Origin: Roseiarcus sp963813555
GTDB lineage: Bacteria > Pseudomonadota > Alphaproteobacteria > Rhizobiales > Beijerinckiaceae
Length of the DNA stretch: 64,000 nucleotides
Assembly: GCA_963813555.1 (NCBI GenBank)
Contig: CAWEZX010000018.1
Coordinates: 310,001 to 374,000, forward strand
Direction: 5' to 3'
Shown piece by piece: positions 26,306 to 35,277 of the stretch. The notes beneath the pieces are model-generated. The model searched no databases and was not told the DNA's origin. It saw nothing but the letters and a program-made list of their open reading frames with translations. Position numbers and translations under genes: made by a program. Position 1 is the first letter of the stretch. Every line of letters begins with the position of its first letter.

Positions 26306-27473
26306 CGAGTTCCGGGTGATTGACTCGGCGGGGAAGGATTCTCAGTTGGATTTGCCGCTGGTAGATAGGAAAGCCATGATTCGCTGGGGGCGAGCATGGC
26401 GCATGTGGCCGGTCATCTGAGCGTTGCGGCATTGGAGGAGCGTTACGAAGCCAGCGGGGACGCGACGTCTTCGCGGCATTTCCAGACGATCTGGCTGTTG
26501 GCGAAGGGCCATACGATCGGGGAAGTGTCGGCGATGACCTCGTTTGGGAGCCGCTGGATCGAGCAGCTTCTGGAGCGCTACAACGCGCGCGGGCCTTCGG
26601 CGCTGGGCGATCTCCGGCGCGGCAACGGCGCGGTGGCGACTGTTCTGAGGCCCGAGGTGTTGGATCGGCTTGGCGCTCGTCTTGCCGATCCTCCGCCGGA
26701 CGGCGGGGTTTGGACGAGCGCCAAGGTTGCGCAATGGATGGCGGGCGAGTTGGGCCTGGCGTCGCTCGCCGCGCAGCGTGGCTGGGAGGCGCTGAGGGCG
26801 ATCGATTGGTCGATCCAAAAGCCGCGGCCGCGCAACCCCAAGGCGGCGACGCTCGAGGAGCAGGACGACTTCAAAAAAAAGTGGCCGACATTGTCGCCGA
26901 GGAAGCGGCGCGCCATCCCGACACGCCGATCGAGACTTTCGCGACCGACGAACACCGGATCGGCCTGAAGCCGGTGACGCGGCGAGTCTGGGCGCCTGTG
27001 GGCAAACGGCCGATCTCGCACGGCCACCATCGGTTCGAATGGCTTTATGTGACGGCCTTCGTCTCACCCGCCACCGGTGAAGTCTTCTGGTACGTCTCGA
27101 ACGGCGTATCGAAGCCTTTCTTCGAGGCGCTGCTGCGCTTGTTCGCCGAGGAAGCCGGCGCAGGGCGCGATCGGATCATCGTGCTCGTGCTCGACAACGC
27201 CGGCTGGCACGGTGAAGCCGGCCTTGTCGTACCGGAAGGGGTTCGTCTCGTCTTCCAACCCGCCTATACCCCCGAAGTGCAGCCGGCCGAAACGCTCTGG
27301 ACGCTGGTCGACGAGCCGATCGTCAACAAGCACATTCCCGACCTCGAAACGCTCGACGAGGTCATCTCCGCACGTTGCGCCGCCCTCGCTGCGGAGCGAC
27401 AAAAAATCAAAAGCCAAGCCGGCTTCCACTGGTGGCCCAAAATCGCCAACCCGAGGTGATCACCAGGAAATCG
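26306..27473 (+). mobile_element. IS630-family insertion sequence with TA target duplication
   Basis: TA dinucleotides at 26304-26305 and 27474-27475 flank the element, as expected for IS630. The ends match as inverted repeats: left CGAGTTCCGGGTGATTGACT and right, reverse complement, CGATTTCCTGGTGATCACCT. Length 1168 bp. It splits a SpoIIAA-like gene on the opposite strand. Confidence 0.9.
26396..27459 (+). CDS. IS630-family transposase, probably expressed by -1 frameshifting
   Basis: Two overlapping frames. The first starts MAHVAGHLSVAALEERYEAS with a helix-turn-helix (FQTIWLLAKGHTIGEVSAMT) and stops at 26968. The second supplies the DDE core: TPIETFATDEHRIGLKPV (Asp), IIVLVLDNAGWHGE (Asp) and QPAYTPEVQPAETLWTLVDEP (Glu). 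The frames join at a run of eight A at 26873-26880 (codons TTC AAA AAA AAG), where a -1 shift gives KKVADIVAEEAARHPD. The same A-rich shift is known for several IS630 elements, so this is likely programmed rather than a mutation. Confidence 0.85.
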
Positions 27474-27540
27474 TATCAGTCAGTTTCTCCGAAGGAATGA
27501 CTTTCAAACCATTGGCCGAGATGGTCTCCGTCCTGATCAT
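27474..27540 (-). pseudogene. SpoIIAA-like protein, 5' part cut by IS630
   Basis: Starts MIRTETISANGLKVIPSEKLTD and is interrupted by the IS630 element. Joining it to 26305 after removing the element and one TA leaves the frame off by one base, so a further small indel has occurred. Confidence 0.6.
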
Positions 27541-27752
27541 CGTATATGCCTCGTTTTTTGCCGTCCGGCCTCGACGCAACGCGGCCATTCCGAGAAGCTC
27601 AGCAGAGTAAAGCAGCGAAGGGCTCGGACAGCGGAAGTTGCCACCTCGCAGACCCATACGCGCCGTTGCTCGCCAGAAGCCAGCGCGGTCGCTTCGATCA
27701 CGACGGCGACCCAGAGCCAATGTATCATACGTCAGCGGCTGTCTCTCGCGGT

Positions 27753-28121
27753 TCAAGCGGCGGCGGTTATCCAAGCGCGCGCTTGCTCTGCCTCGGAGGT
27801 TGGGAACGACTTCATTGCGCCCGGCATGAGGAAGCTGAAAAGCCGCATCGCCTATTTGATCCACTCCACGTCCGTGACCACGACCGCGCGCTCCCAATGC
27901 GTCAGATGCTCCACGCCGATTTTGAAGTCTTCCCACATTGCGCCGGGATCGATGCCCGCGAAGTCGTGCCCGAGTTCGTAATAGAGCCGGACACGCTCAT
28001 GCTTCGCCAGCGCTTTCTTGACCGCCGGCGTGAGAACGTCGGTGTAGTCCGCCCTCGTCACCCGTCCCCGCCCTACAAATGCGAGAACGTTGTCCGGAAA
28101 ACCTGATAATTGTTCGATCAT
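27753..28121 (-). pseudogene. SpoIIAA-like (STAS-fold) protein with an in-frame amber codon
   Basis: Starts MIEQLSGFPDNVLAFVGRGRVTRADY and continues AMWEDFKIGVEHLTHWERAVVVTDVEWIK to a TAG at 27852-27854. The same frame then continues AMRLFSFLMPGAMKSFPTSEAEQARAWITAAA to a TGA at 27753, which is exactly the normal C-terminus of this family (WIxxAMRxFxFLMPGxxKxF). The full protein would be 122 residues. The stop is most simply a CAG-to-TAG nonsense change. The gene is divergent from the universal stress protein gene and shares its promoter region with an FNR-type box. Confidence 0.8.
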
Positions 28122-28170
28122 TCGCGCTCTCCCCGAACTTTCGACGCGGCATGAGATTGGCTTCCCTGAA

Positions 28171-28184
28171 TTGATTTGGGTCAA
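28171..28184. promoter_or_regulatory. FNR/FixK-type box TTGATTTGGGTCAA
   Basis: Matches TTGAT-N4-ATCAA with one mismatch (GTCAA). It lies 50 bases upstream of the SpoIIAA-like start (28121) and 59 bases upstream of the universal stress protein start (28243), so it could serve either divergent gene. One of four such boxes in this block. Confidence 0.7.
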
Positions 28185-28242
28185 TGCTGTCGTCCCTGCG
28201 CATGCAACCTGCGAATAGACCGGTCAACCCACGGAGGGGAAA

Positions 28243-29022
28243 TTGTCAAACTCCTATAAAGACGTCATCGTCTACCTTGATGCGAGTTCGTACCTCGAGG
28301 ACAGGCTCGAAGTGGCGGCTGCCCTGGCTCAGCAACACGGTGCCAAGCTGACGGGCGTCGATATCAGCACCGACACGGCTTTCGAAGGCAGGTGGCGGGA
28401 CCGGGCCGCGGGGATCGGCGATCGATTTGAGGCAGTGGCTCGGGCTCGGAGCGTGCCTTTCCGATACCGCGCGGCGGCCCGGGAATCGGCGAGCAATCTG
28501 TTTGTCCATTCCTCGGATTTGTTTGTCGCGACGCAACCGCATGTTGACACCGCGCGTCTGGCTTACGACGCGGTCCCCGAAAAAACGTTGCTCACCGGAG
28601 GGGTGCCAAGCCAAATACTGCCCTGCTACTGGCGAAAGAGAGAAATTGGAAAGCGCGTCCTAGTCGCATGGAACGCCTCTCGCGAAGCCACTCGAGCAGT
28701 GCACGATGCGCTGCCGATTCTCAAGAAGGCCGAACGCGTCGTTATCTTCGCGTTTGAACGTCATTGCGACTGCAAGAAAACCGACATGGACGCCCTCGTC
28801 GCTCATTTGGCGAATCATGGGGTCAAAGCGCGTGTCGAGGCTTGGACGGATACTGGCGATATTGATGCGGTCAGCGCGCTTTTTGCTTGTCTGGACGCGG
28901 ACGAAGTCGACCTCATTGTCGCCGGCGCTTACGGCCACTCCCGCTGGCTTGGGGCTCTCTTTGGCGGCATGAGTCATGACCTAACCAGGCAGGAGAGCAT
29001 GGCGGTGTTGCTCTCGCACTAG
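28243..29022 (+). CDS. Universal stress protein (UspA family)
   Basis: A 259-residue Usp protein. The start is TTG at 28243, chosen because GGAGGGGA lies 6 bases upstream and the product opens SNSYKDVIVYLDASSYLEDRLEVAAALA, the first Usp strand-helix. The second half has VLVAWNASREATRAVHDALPIL and the nucleotide-site loop DLIVAGAYGHSRWLGALFGGMSHDLTRQ (G-x2-G-x9-GS/T-like). Tandem or long Usp proteins of this type are typical of low-oxygen stress islands in alphaproteobacteria. The upstream FNR-type box supports that control. Confidence 0.88.
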   Translation: MSNSYKDVIVYLDASSYLEDRLEVAAALAQQHGAKLTGVDISTDTAFEGRWRDRAAGIGDRFEAVARARSVPFRYRAAARESASNLFVHSSDLFVATQPHVDTARLAYDAVPEKTLLTGGVPSQILPCYWRKREIGKRVLVAWNASREATRAVHDALPILKKAERVVIFAFERHCDCKKTDMDALVAHLANHGVKARVEAWTDTGDIDAVSALFACLDADEVDLIVAGAYGHSRWLGALFGGMSHDLTRQESMAVLLSH

Positions 29023-29139
29023 CGACCTCCATCGTTGAGATTGCACGATTTCACCCCTGAAGAGGTTTGGCGTCGTGACTGGAAATCAGAACGGGTCAAA
29101 GGGCCGATAGAAGAGATTAAGCCAGAGCGAGGAGAGGAC

Positions 29140-29238
29140 ATGTTGCACGAGTTGAACAAAGATCAGGCGCATTTTATCGCGCCGATGGCAAAGGTCGCGC
29201 GCATGCAGCGCGACGAGCTTCTCGGCAACGTCGCCTAG
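29140..29238 (+). CDS. Possible 32-residue small protein
   Basis: ATG at 29140 preceded by GAGGAGAGGAC, giving MLHELNKDQAHFIAPMAKVA and ending at 29238. The frame is open upstream to 29035 without a better start. It may be a genuine small protein or the remnant of a larger gene. Nothing else is seen between 29239 and 29377. Confidence 0.3.
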   Translation: MLHELNKDQAHFIAPMAKVARMQRDELLGNVA

Positions 29239-29377
29239 CAAGATCTGGGGGGAACAAGGTCCAGTCGCGGTGAACACAATCCAACCGCGCTGGGACACCG
29301 AGAAGGCGGCGCTTAAACCTTCTCGCGCCCGACAACCGGGCAGAGGCGGGCCGGTTCCCGCGCAGCGCCGCTTTCGC

Positions 29378-29776
29378 TCACCCGATCGCGATCTTGCGCG
29401 GATGGGCGTGCTTGGCCTTTGGCAAGGTCAGGGTCAGCACGCCATCTTCGAGGTTGGCGCTGATCTTGTCTTGATCGACCTTGTTCGACAGCGTGAACGA
29501 TCGCGCGTAGTGGCCGACGTTGTATTCGGCGTAAACCGGCTCAATGTTCTCGTATTTCGTGAAATCGATCCGGCCATCGACCTTGAGCACGTCGTTCTCC
29601 AGCGCGACGTTGAGGTCCTTCTTCTCGACGCCGGGCATTTCCAGCACGACGGCGAGCGCGTCGTCCGTCTCGTAGATGTCGGCGTATGGGACGTAGTAGC
29701 GGCCGGGGACCGTCTTCTCCTCCTTGGCGACCAATTCCTTCTTCTCGCGAACGCTCAATTCCTGCTTCTCAACCAT
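29378..29776 (-). CDS. Hsp20/alpha-crystallin small heat-shock protein
   Basis: 132 residues. The charged N-terminus VEKQELSVREKKELVAKEEK is followed by the alpha-crystallin domain (about 25-125): YVPYADIYETDDALAVVLEMPGVEKKDLNVALEN, YAEYNVGHYARSFTLSNKVD, and the closing DGVLTLTLPKAKHAHPRKIAI with the L-x-L-like strand. An ATP-independent holdase. The second Hsp20 gene ends 33 bases upstream on the same strand, so they are probably one operon. Confidence 0.92.
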   Translation of the reverse strand: MVEKQELSVREKKELVAKEEKTVPGRYYVPYADIYETDDALAVVLEMPGVEKKDLNVALENDVLKVDGRIDFTKYENIEPVYAEYNVGHYARSFTLSNKVDQDKISANLEDGVLTLTLPKAKHAHPRKIAIG

Positions 29777-29809
29777 GGTCGTCCCCTTCTTTGCTTTGGA
29801 TTGTGCTGG

Positions 29810-30232
29810 TCACGCCACCTTGATCGACTTCGCCTTTTCACTCTCGGCGCGCGGTAGGAACAACGCCAGAATTCCGTCGCGGTATTCGGCCTTCACGCCG
29901 TCTGGGTTGATCTCGACGGGCAAAGTGACGGCCCGGTCAAACCGGCCCGCGAGCCGCTCCCGGCGATGCAGCGCCGCCTTCTCCGGGTAGCCGACCGATT
30001 TAGCCCCGGACAGTCGAATGGTCCGGCCCTTGACCTGCACGTCGAGGTCGGACTTCTTGACCCCGGGAACCTCGGCGATGATGAGAAAGTCGTCGCCTTT
30101 TCGAAAGACGTTGACCGGCGGATAGGCACCGCCGCCGCTCAGGCCCGCGTCGAGCCAACTGCTCGTCCGATAGGCGTCCAAAGCCTGCTGAAAGCTCGAC
30201 AGCGCGTCAAACGGATCTGTGAATACAGCCAT
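29810..30232 (-). CDS. Hsp20/alpha-crystallin small heat-shock protein
   Basis: 140 residues starting MAVFTDPFDALSSFQQALDAY at 30232, directly after the ribosome binding site GGAAGGAGGAACA. The alpha-crystallin domain covers about 40-140: PPVNVFRKGDDFLIIAEVPGVKKSDLDVQVKG, RRERLAGRFDRAVTLPVEINPDGVKAEYRDGILALFLPRAE. It is divergent in sequence from the neighbouring Hsp20, with the pair likely forming mixed oligomers. The open frame extends upstream to 30397 but the Shine-Dalgarno fixes the start. Confidence 0.92.
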   Translation of the reverse strand: MAVFTDPFDALSSFQQALDAYRTSSWLDAGLSGGGAYPPVNVFRKGDDFLIIAEVPGVKKSDLDVQVKGRTIRLSGAKSVGYPEKAALHRRERLAGRFDRAVTLPVEINPDGVKAEYRDGILALFLPRAESEKAKSIKVA

Positions 30233-30431
30233 TGTTCCTCCTCCTTCCAGCTCATCAGCTAGGCGCGGCGAAACCGCGACCATGCTCGACCTTTTCAGGC
30301 GCTCGAACCCTCCCGACTTTGGCACGCAACTCAGCCGTTTCAACGCCTGCTCGATCGCGTCTCTGAGTCGCACGATACGCATTAAGTTGTCTGTCATCGC
30401 TGGCCGCCTTGCGCGACGCTGCCCAGCCGAG

Positions 30432-30725
30432 CTAAGCGACCTTCTCCAGAATCTTGCCCATTTCGGCAGCCGTGAACGCGCGCATCGTGATCGAGTGGAC
30501 GTTGCCGTGCTTGGCCGTGTTCAACGCAAGCGCAGTCCCCGCCAATTCGTCCGGCGCTTCTGAGATCGCCATGAGGTCATATTGCCCAAGGAGCCAGAGC
30601 GTTTCTCTCACTTGGATTCCGGCCGCAGCCGCCGCCTTCTTGGCGGACTCCGCCCGTTTGACAGTGTCCTTGATGTTCTTGAGCCCTTGGTCGGTGAAAT
30701 TGTAGAGCGTGACGTAGGTCGCCAT
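30432..30725 (-). CDS. GYD-domain protein
   Basis: 97 residues, MATYVTLYNFTDQGLKNIKDTVKRAESAKKAAAAAGIQVRE, then LWLLGQYDLMAISEAPDELAG, where GQYD corresponds to the name-giving G-Y-D motif. The family has a ferredoxin-like fold and unknown function. AAAGGAAA precedes the start. An FNR-type box lies about 135 bases upstream, and the gene sits in the stress block. Confidence 0.85.
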   Translation of the reverse strand: MATYVTLYNFTDQGLKNIKDTVKRAESAKKAAAAAGIQVRETLWLLGQYDLMAISEAPDELAGTALALNTAKHGNVHSITMRAFTAAEMGKILEKVA

Positions 30726-30860
30726 GGCGTTTCCTTTCGCAAAGGAGCGTCTTGGGAATTCTGCCTTCGCGTCGGCCGGCTACGCTACGGGCCGCGCTGG
30801 ACAGTTCATGACCCTTGTTCCTTGACTTCAATCCGATAAAGACCCTCGCTGCCCTGCGCA

Positions 30861-30874
30861 TTGACCCTTATCAA
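30861..30874. promoter_or_regulatory. FNR/FixK-type box TTGACCCTTATCAA
   Basis: Matches TTGAT-N4-ATCAA with one mismatch. It lies 136 bases upstream of the GYD-protein start on the minus strand, a long but possible distance. The gap 30726-31088 holds no other gene. Confidence 0.65.
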
Positions 30875-31088
30875 TGGGAAGGAAAGATATTTCTTCGAGC
30901 CCCCCGATGACAGCCTTCGGCGTTGAGCGGACGTTGCGGATCGCAACGCTGGACATCGCAGTTGGGGGCGGAGAGCGGACATGCGCCTGAGGCGACGCGT
31001 CTGGGCCACGCGTTGCTCACTCCTCCGGCACACCCGCCTCGCGCAGGCCCTGGATCAGCGGCTGGGCGACGGCAGGCGGACTGCGTTT

Positions 31089-31586
31089 TCAGGTGCCCCA
31101 TTTCCCCGCCAGCGATCCCGCGAAGGCGTGAGAGAGCATGGTCACCCGGCCTTGCAGAGCCCGCTCCGACAGCGGCCGATCGCCGGCGGCCGGAATGTAC
31201 GTCGACGTCGCGCGCAGACTCGTATGGTATGAAGCGCCGGTGCCGGCGCTCAGCGTCGCGCTGCCTTTCATGATGTCAGTAGCCGCGCGCCCGGCGGCGA
31301 TCGACCCCAGACTGATGGAGTCGATGCGCACACTGAGTGTCGCGCCCGCTCGATCGCCCCTCGCCATAAGTGCGGCGAAGGCTCGGGCGAGCTGTCTCGG
31401 CAAAGCCTGCTGCACCCAGCCCGCGGTTTGATGGCCGCTCTGCTCGCGCAAAGCCGTCGTGTTGACCGCGAAGGCGCGGATGCGGAACCCGTGCGGCGCT
31501 GCAGTCGCCGCCGTGTCGCCGCCGCCGAGACCCGTCGCGGCCCCCAAACTCAGCACCGCGAAATCGCGTCTATTTAGCGCCATCAC
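31089..31586 (-). CDS. Exported hypothetical protein (Tat-like signal)
   Basis: 165 residues. The N-terminus NRRDFAVLSLGAATGLGGGDTAATA has the R-R-x-F pattern and hydrophobic stretch of a Tat signal, with cleavage near ATA-AP. The remainder (FRIRAFAVNTTALREQSGH, ALMARGDRAGATLSVRIDSISLGS, GSATLSAGTGASYHTSLRATSTYIPA) looks like a small beta-rich periplasmic protein. I do not recognise a family. It may be co-transcribed with upstream minus-strand sequence, but that is a pseudogene fragment. Confidence 0.55.
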   Translation of the reverse strand: MMALNRRDFAVLSLGAATGLGGGDTAATAAPHGFRIRAFAVNTTALREQSGHQTAGWVQQALPRQLARAFAALMARGDRAGATLSVRIDSISLGSIAAGRAATDIMKGSATLSAGTGASYHTSLRATSTYIPAAGDRPLSERALQGRVTMLSHAFAGSLAGKWGT

Positions 31587-31606
31587 AAGGCCCTTCGCTT
31601 GGAAAG

Positions 31607-31800
31607 TCAGAAAATCAGCGTCATCTGCGTCCGCAACTGCCAGTCCGCACCGCCTTGCGCGGCTTCACGACGTTGTAGTGCGCCCTTATTAGCAGATTGA
31701 TCGGCAGTTTGCCGAACCTGAAAACCCGCCCGACATTCGCGTCGACCGGCAGGTCCATTTGGTTCCCGAGGCCAAGCGGCGCGGGCTCCAGTCGCCGGAA
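31607..31800 (-). pseudogene. C-terminal fragment of an outer-membrane beta-barrel 'transporter'-type protein
   Basis: Minus-strand segments LPVDANVGRVFRFGKLPINLLIRAHYNVVKP and, in another frame, GGADWQLRTQMTLIF (stop at 31607) are the typical last two strands and terminal Phe of a family of alphaproteobacterial outer-membrane proteins. The two segments are in different frames and no upstream part is found, so this is a decayed remnant. Between 31800 and 32050 I see nothing else. Confidence 0.5.
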
Positions 31801-32053
31801 GTGTGGTCTGCGTACTCACGGCAGCGGTGTCCGTTGTGGTCGAAGGCGGACCAAGCGAGGGACCGCAAGGGGCGGATTCCTGCCCTTCCTGGGCGACCAT
31901 GGGACGGCAGAAGTCCGCCCCGAAGCAGGCGTTGATAGAGGCATCGGCAGAACATCGCGAAGGGCGGACAGCAATGCCGGTGCGGTCGATGACGAGCCCA
32001 TGGGCGCGCAGGGCGCGCCCGGAACGGCCGGTCTCGCCGCCCGGGCGCATCCT

Positions 32054-32476
32054 TCACGCCGCATTCCGCTTCTCATCGGCGGCGGCGATCATCACGCCCG
32101 AGAGCGCGCCATAGGCGGCGACCCAGGCGCCGCGAACCTCGTTGGTGAAGTCCCGCCCAAGGCCGCGGTCGAGGGTCGAGATCAGAGCCTCGCCGACGGG
32201 CACGTAATGCTCGGCCTTGACGCCATAGCCGACGTGTTTGACCGCGAGCGCCCGTGCCGCGGGAAGAACCGCGTCGAGATTTTTCAGACCGTTCACGACG
32301 ACGCCGAGCGTCGTCATCAGTTTGCGGCGCTGCTCGGCTAAGTCGCCGTGAAAGAGCGGCCTGACCTCCGGCGCGATTTCGAACAGGCGCTCGTAGAAAA
32401 GCACCGCCGCCGCGTCAGCGATCGGCGCGACTTTGGCGAAAGACGATTGCACGAGATCAATCTGATGCGGAGTCAT
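32054..32476 (-). CDS. Single-domain bacterial haemoglobin (globin)
   Basis: 140 residues with a globin fold: MTPHQIDLVQSSFAKVAPIADAAAVLFYERLFEIAPEVRPLFHGDL (helices A to C, CD corner), then ARALAVKHVGYGVKAEHYVPVGEALISTLDRGLG, where KHVGYGV supplies the proximal His F8 region. It resembles Vitreoscilla-type and flavohaemoglobin N-terminal domains but has no reductase domain. Such proteins bind O2 or NO under low oxygen, in line with the neighbouring FNR-type boxes, although no box is seen directly upstream. Confidence 0.88.
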   Translation of the reverse strand: MTPHQIDLVQSSFAKVAPIADAAAVLFYERLFEIAPEVRPLFHGDLAEQRRKLMTTLGVVVNGLKNLDAVLPAARALAVKHVGYGVKAEHYVPVGEALISTLDRGLGRDFTNEVRGAWVAAYGALSGVMIAAADEKRNAA

Positions 32477-32693
32477 GGGATCGCGTCTCCTGTTTCGAAG
32501 GACGCTCGTTATGGCGTCTGCAAATTGCGGTCCTGATGCAGCTCAGAGGAATCGTGTTTCAGCGGTAACTTGTTGCTTGAGCGACCTCTGCCCGGAACCT
32601 GAAGTCTTCGCTGCCTGGGCGGTGTCGCTGGCTACTTCGCTGCGCTCCTTCGCTGCCGGTATCGTTCCCACACAGGGCGCGGTCAGCCACAGG

Positions 32694-32763
32694 TCACAAC
32701 CGCGTGCCACCATCGGCATACAGCGTGTGGCCGATAATCCAGCAGGCGTCATCGAGCCGAAGA
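32694..32763 (-). pseudogene. C-terminal scrap of a short-chain dehydrogenase
   Basis: The minus strand reads WIIGHTLYADGGTRL followed by a stop at 32694, the usual last strand of SDR oxidoreductases (GHTLYADGG). No more of the gene is recognisable upstream. The region 32480-33010 otherwise holds no gene; near 32830 a GTGTGAAAACTC word resembles an old IS end. Confidence 0.5.
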
Positions 32764-33017
32764 CCGCTTTCTTACGCTTCCCGCGCGCTCACAGGGCCGA
32801 TCTTGAAGGGCAGCAATGGGTCTAGGCCGTGTGAAAACTCCGGCGCGTTTTGACACGGACCTATTTTGTTCGCTCTTTCGAGCCCTCAGACGGCTTGGAA
32901 GCGAAAAGATCGCGAAAAATTTCGCTCCGCGCGGTGTCCGCCGTCAGCGCCTTTGAGACAGTTGGCGGTTTTCGCGTAGGGAGGATTTCTGGATCATCGT
33001 AGCCGCAAGGAGCGAAA

Positions 33018-34384
33018 ATGAGACAGAAATCCGGGCCGGAGAAACAACCGGCGGAAGAGGCGATCAGGGACATCCGACGGGCGACGCGTCGACATTTTTC
33101 GGCCGAGGAGAAGATCCGCGTCGTGCTGGAAGGACTCCGCGGCGAGGAGAGCATTGCCGAACTGTGTCGCCGCGAGGGCATCGCCTTGTCGATGTACTAT
33201 GGCTGGTCGAAGGAATTCCTTGAGGCCGGCAAGAAACGGCTTGCCGGCGACACGGCGCGCGCCGCGACTTCCGACGAGGTGAAGGATCTCGGCCGCGAAG
33301 CGCAAGCGTTGAAGGAGGTCGTGACCGATCTCATAATCACTCTCGGAAACCGACTGCTCAAAAAAAGCATGATCGGGGATGGGGGAGACGAGGCACGAGA
33401 TATTCCGCATCCGACAAGACAGAGATTATCCGGCTGGTCGAGCAATCGCCTTGGCCGGCTCGACGCAAGCTGGAAAAGCTCGGCATTCCCAGATCGTCGT
33501 TTTACCGCGGGTACGATCGATATCGACGCGGCGGACCGGCGATCTCGCGGATCGCCCCTCACGGCCGGATCGGATTTAGAACCGAATCCCGGAGGCTATC
33601 CGCTGTCAGATTGTCGACCTGGCGGGGGATCAATCCGAACTCAGCCCGCGGGAATTGGCGGTGCGCTTCACGGACGAGGAAAAATACTTTGTCTCAGAGG
33701 CGTCGGTCTATCGGCTTTCTGAAGGCGCACGATCTCATTGCCAGCCCGGCCTACATCGTCATCAAAGCGGCCGAGGCGTTCAAGGACAAGGCCACGGCGC
33801 CCAACCAGCTCTGGCAGACCGACTTCACCTATCTCAAGATCACGGGCCGGGGCTGGTGCCATCTCTCCACCGCGCTCGACGACTTCTCGCGTTTCATTGT
33901 CGCTTGGAAGCTCTGCGCGACTATGAAGGCGCAGGATGTCAACGCCACACCCGATCTGGCGTTGGCGGCGTCCGGGCTCGATCAGATGACCGTGATTCAC
34001 CGGCCACGGCTCTTGTCGGACAACGGCTCGTCGTATGTCGCGAGCGATCCTGCCGATTGGCTGGACAAGCAGAACATCGAGCATGTCCGCGGAGCGCCGT
34101 ATCATCCGCAGACCCAGGGCAAGATCGAGCGCTGGCGTCAAACGCTCAAGAACCGAATCCTGCTTGAGCATAACTACCTGCCCGGCGATCTCGAACGCCA
34201 GGTCGCGGCCTTCGTCGAGCACGACAACCATGCTCGCTATCACGAGAGCCTCGGCAATCTCACTCCGGCTGACGTCTACTTCGGGCGGGCCGAGACCACC
34301 TCCTCGAACGCGAAAGGATCAAACGCCAGCCCATCGCAAATCGTCGCTTGCAGCATCACCTGCATGCCGCATAATCTCAACCAC
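33018..34384 (+). pseudogene. IS3-family transposase orfA/orfB, multiply frameshifted
   Basis: orfA starts at 33018 after AGGAGCGAAA: RRATRRHFSAEEKIRVVLEGLRGEESIAELCRREGIALSMYYGWSKEFLEAGKKRLAGDTARAA (HTH and leucine zipper). A run of seven A near 33359 (CTCAAAAAAAGC) is the expected -1 frameshift site into orfB. orfB is broken: GDLADRPSRPDRI, LAVRFTDEEKYFVSEASVYRL and LKAHDLIASPAYIVIKAAEAF lie in different frames. The rest carries the DDE core (NQLWQTDFTYLKI, RPRLLSDNGSSYV, YHPQTQGKIERWRQTLKN). The C-terminus is also shifted. The element ends close to the atpG stop at 34426. Confidence 0.85.
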
Positions 34385-34425
34385 AGATGATCCAGAACCT
34401 CCCTTCCGCAAGCAGGCAAACTGCC

Positions 34426-35277
34426 TCAAATCATCTGACGACGGACAAGCTCTATAATCTCGTTGGTGATCTCCTCTTGGCGCAATTGCCGCGAGCGGGC
34501 AAGGAGCTCGTCGAGAGTCGTCGACACGTTGGTCTTCGCCGCGGTCATCGCTCGCATGCGCGCCTCATTCTCGGCCGCGAGCGACAGCGTCAGCGCCTCG
34601 CACAGTTCTGCGAACACATATTCCTCGGCGAGCTGCGTGAGCAGTATATCCGGCGGCAGCGAAATGAGCGGCGGCGACGGGTTTCCCCCCCGGGGGAAAC
34701 GGGCGAAATCGAATGGCGCGAGCGTGCGCTCGACGACGCGAATCTCCGCCGACGGCTCAGGCGTCGCGTGCGCCAGCGTGACGCGTGTCGCCCGTCCCTC
34801 CTCGAGGCGGGCGTAGAGCTGCTCGGTCACGCGATCGGCGAGCGCCGCCGCCTCGTCGACGTGCGCGACCATCGACGCGCTCCAGCCGACCTTGAGCCCT
34901 CGCTCCTCGGCCGCGATGAGTCCTCTTCCTCCCAGCAGCAGGAGTTCCGCCGGATGCGGTCCGCCCGAAGCCATGAGGCGCTCGGCGACGTCGAGCACGC
35001 GCCGGTTGAAAGGCCCGGCAAAGCCCTGTTCGGCGCAGAGCGCGATGATCAGATGTCCGTCCTGGCCGTCGGGCGGCGCGCCCGCGGCGCCCTCCACCAA
35101 GGCCAGCGCCTGGCCGATCGCCGCCCCGACCGTTCGCGCATACGCGCGCACGCCATCGACGCGTTCCCGCGCCTCGCGCGCCCGCGCCGCAGCGATGCCG
35201 CGCATCGCGCCGATCACCGACGAGAGCTGGCGCACCGAGCCGATGCGCGCCAGAACGTCGCTCAGCCGCTCGGTCAC
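34426..35277 (-). CDS. atpG: N-type ATPase gamma subunit
   Basis: About 283 residues. The GTG start overlaps the atpA stop (GTGA at 35274-35277), fixing it. N-terminal coiled-coil helix TERLSDVLARIGSVRQLSSVIGAMRGIAAARAREA and C-terminal helix EYVFAELCEALTLSLAAENEARMRAMTAAKTNVSTTLDELLARSRQLRQEEITNEIIELV form the central shaft. The middle is more divergent than in housekeeping F-ATPases, as usual for N-ATPases. It is the last gene of the atpDCQRBEFAG operon. An IS3 remnant ends just downstream but does not cut the gene. Confidence 0.9.
   Translation of the reverse strand: MTERLSDVLARIGSVRQLSSVIGAMRGIAAARAREARERVDGVRAYARTVGAAIGQALALVEGAAGAPPDGQDGHLIIALCAEQGFAGPFNRRVLDVAERLMASGGPHPAELLLLGGRGLIAAEERGLKVGWSASMVAHVDEAAALADRVTEQLYARLEEGRATRVTLAHATPEPSAEIRVVERTLAPFDFARFPRGGNPSPPLISLPPDILLTQLAEEYVFAELCEALTLSLAAENEARMRAMTAAKTNVSTTLDELLARSRQLRQEEITNEIIELVRRQMI

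Noticed and set aside
31816..32057. Several overlapping open frames between the OM-protein fragment and the globin
   Set aside because: Low-complexity Arg/Ala/Pro translations without starts supported by ribosome binding sites.
32820..32870. GTGTGAAAACTC...GACACGG words considered as a complete IS end
   Set aside because: No partner end or transposase of a matching family; could be an old scar, not supportable as a feature.
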